From: Bacteroidaceae bacterium | Lineage (GTDB): Bacteria > Bacteroidota > Bacteroidia > Bacteroidales > Bacteroidaceae | Reading direction: 5' to 3' | DNA length: 8,227 nucleotides | NCBI GenBank assembly: GCA_900770705.1 | Contig: CAAGLF010000044.1 | Span: 1 to 8,227, forward strand | Shown here: positions 7,927 through 8,227 of the stretch, piece by piece | How the letters are laid out: every line of letters begins with the position of its first letter | Position numbering within the stretch: the first letter of the stretch is position 1 | Translations under genes and position numbers: made by a program | Notes under the pieces: model-generated | The model's input: only the letters and a program-made list of their open reading frames with translations | Told to the model about the DNA's origin: nothing | Databases searched by the model: none

Positions 7927-7934
7927 TACTTTTG
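7927..7934 (+). promoter_or_regulatory. Bacteroidota -7 element immediately upstream of the M64 gene
   Basis: TACTTTTG matches TAnnTTTG exactly and lies 31 bases before the ATG at 7966, giving a predicted leader of about 25 bases. No clear -33 element is seen at the usual spacing. It is the most direct candidate promoter for the peptidase gene, with the element at 7611 as an alternative distal start. Confidence 0.5.
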
Positions 7935-7965
7935 CGCTGACAAACCCCTCGAAATACGCAAATCT

Positions 7966-8227
7966 ATGTATCGTTTCCGCCCGTCCCTTCTGCTGCTGGC
8001 GTTCGTGCTCTGTGGCCTGTCGGCCTCAGTGCGCGCCGACGACGGCACAGCAGCCGCCTTACTCGACTTCACCAAGACGCTGCGCGTAGATTATACCTTT
8101 GCCGGCGACACGGCTTCGCAGCATATATTCCTGTCGCGCCTGCACCAACTCGAGGGTTGGGGGGGCAGACACCATCATCTCGACACCCTGCCGCTAAAGG
8201 GCAACGGACAAATCCCGCTGCGAGCCA
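7966..8227 (+). CDS. Secreted M64 (IgA-peptidase-like) metalloprotease, 3' partial
   Basis: Only the first 87 codons are in the window. Residues 1-24 form a Sec signal peptide: basic MYRFRP, a hydrophobic core LLLLAFVLCGL, and cleavage after the VRA motif before DDGT. The mature start, FTKTLRVDYTFAGDTASQ (35-52) and then GWGGRHHHLDTLPLKGNGQ (64-82), matches the N-terminal domain of Bacteroides M64 peptidases as I know it: T-LR-DY-F-G followed by W-GRR-hL--LPL-GNGQI. The family's zinc-binding catalytic domain would lie beyond the right edge, so activity cannot be judged. M64 enzymes are named after a clostridial IgA1 protease; the Bacteroides members are exported and their substrates are mostly unproven. 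The frame is open upstream to 7690, but the signal peptide and the -7 element at 7927 favour 7966. Confidence 0.8.
   Translation, partial: MYRFRPSLLLLAFVLCGLSASVRADDGTAAALLDFTKTLRVDYTFAGDTASQHIFLSRLHQLEGWGGRHHHLDTLPLKGNGQIPLRA

Larger units (their letters stand above)
7430..7965. other. Divergent intergenic control region, 536 bp
   Basis: No gene with family support lies in this stretch. It separates the leftward GHL10-thrA pair from the rightward M64 gene. It contains a leftward -7 element (7474-7481), a 10-bp palindrome AAACCGGTTT (7595-7604), a rightward -7 element (7611-7618), a strong hairpin (7624-7659), an open reading stretch without family support (7690-7965), a weaker hairpin with a T-rich tail (7851-7890) and a second rightward -7 element (7927-7934). 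These are listed separately. Confidence 0.7.
7690..7965 (+). other. Open reading stretch in frame with the M64 gene, unrecognised
   Basis: From the ATG at 7690 (MSKKGETMSAVVKNSS) the frame stays open for 92 codons and joins the M64 start at 7966 without a stop. A second in-frame ATG is at 7711. The early part looks fairly hydrophilic (KNSSEVLTTKADVVE). The middle has several cysteines (RCTPVCPEMYRKVKC). The later part crosses a terminator-like hairpin and a -7 box and reads like translated non-coding DNA. I recognise no family. It could be a short leader peptide, a small RNA region, or chance. An N-terminal extension of the peptidase is unlikely because the signal peptide begins at 7966. Confidence 0.3.

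Overview
The window looks like chromosomal DNA from a GC-rich member of the Bacteroidales. The evidence is the gene content (a secreted GH20 enzyme with a Prevotella/Bacteroides-style C-terminal tail, a GHL10-type glycosidase, a fused aspartokinase-homoserine dehydrogenase and a Bacteroides-type M64 peptidase), several TAnnTTTG promoter elements typical of Bacteroidota, and the lack of strong Shine-Dalgarno sequences. Genus cannot be decided from this stretch.

Layout. Positions 1-3257 (+) hold most of a large secreted family 20 beta-N-acetylhexosaminidase. Its start lies left of the window. Its C-terminal half carries a predicted beta-sandwich domain, a helical linker, two tandem copies of a lectin-like domain and a short secretion-type tail. 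A perfect 17-bp hairpin at 3301-3340 sits between this gene and the next, which runs towards it. Positions 3426-5855 (-) encode an intact bifunctional aspartate kinase/homoserine dehydrogenase (thrA). Immediately upstream on the same strand, 5904-7429 (-) is a secreted glycosyl-hydrolase-like 10 (GHL10/DUF187) gene that is broken by a single-base frameshift near 6525-6529. From 7430 to 7965 there is a divergent, largely non-coding control region. It has a -7 element facing left for the GHL10-thrA pair, a perfect -7 element facing right that is immediately followed by a 16-pair hairpin, a second weaker hairpin with a T-rich tail, and another -7 element just before the last gene. From 7966 to the right edge (+) is the N-terminal part of a secreted M64 (IgA-peptidase-like) metalloprotease.

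How the genes fit together. The GH20 enzyme and the M64 peptidase are both predicted to be exported, and both belong to families that attack host glycoproteins or mucin-type substrates. The GHL10 protein would also be exported if its frame were intact. thrA is a housekeeping amino-acid gene (aspartate family: threonine, methionine, lysine) placed behind the GHL10 gene with a 48-bp gap, so the two are probably co-transcribed. No mobile element, CRISPR array, tRNA or rRNA was seen. I found no convincing new multi-gene system. The points most worth a second look are the frameshift and the leader region at 7611-7965.
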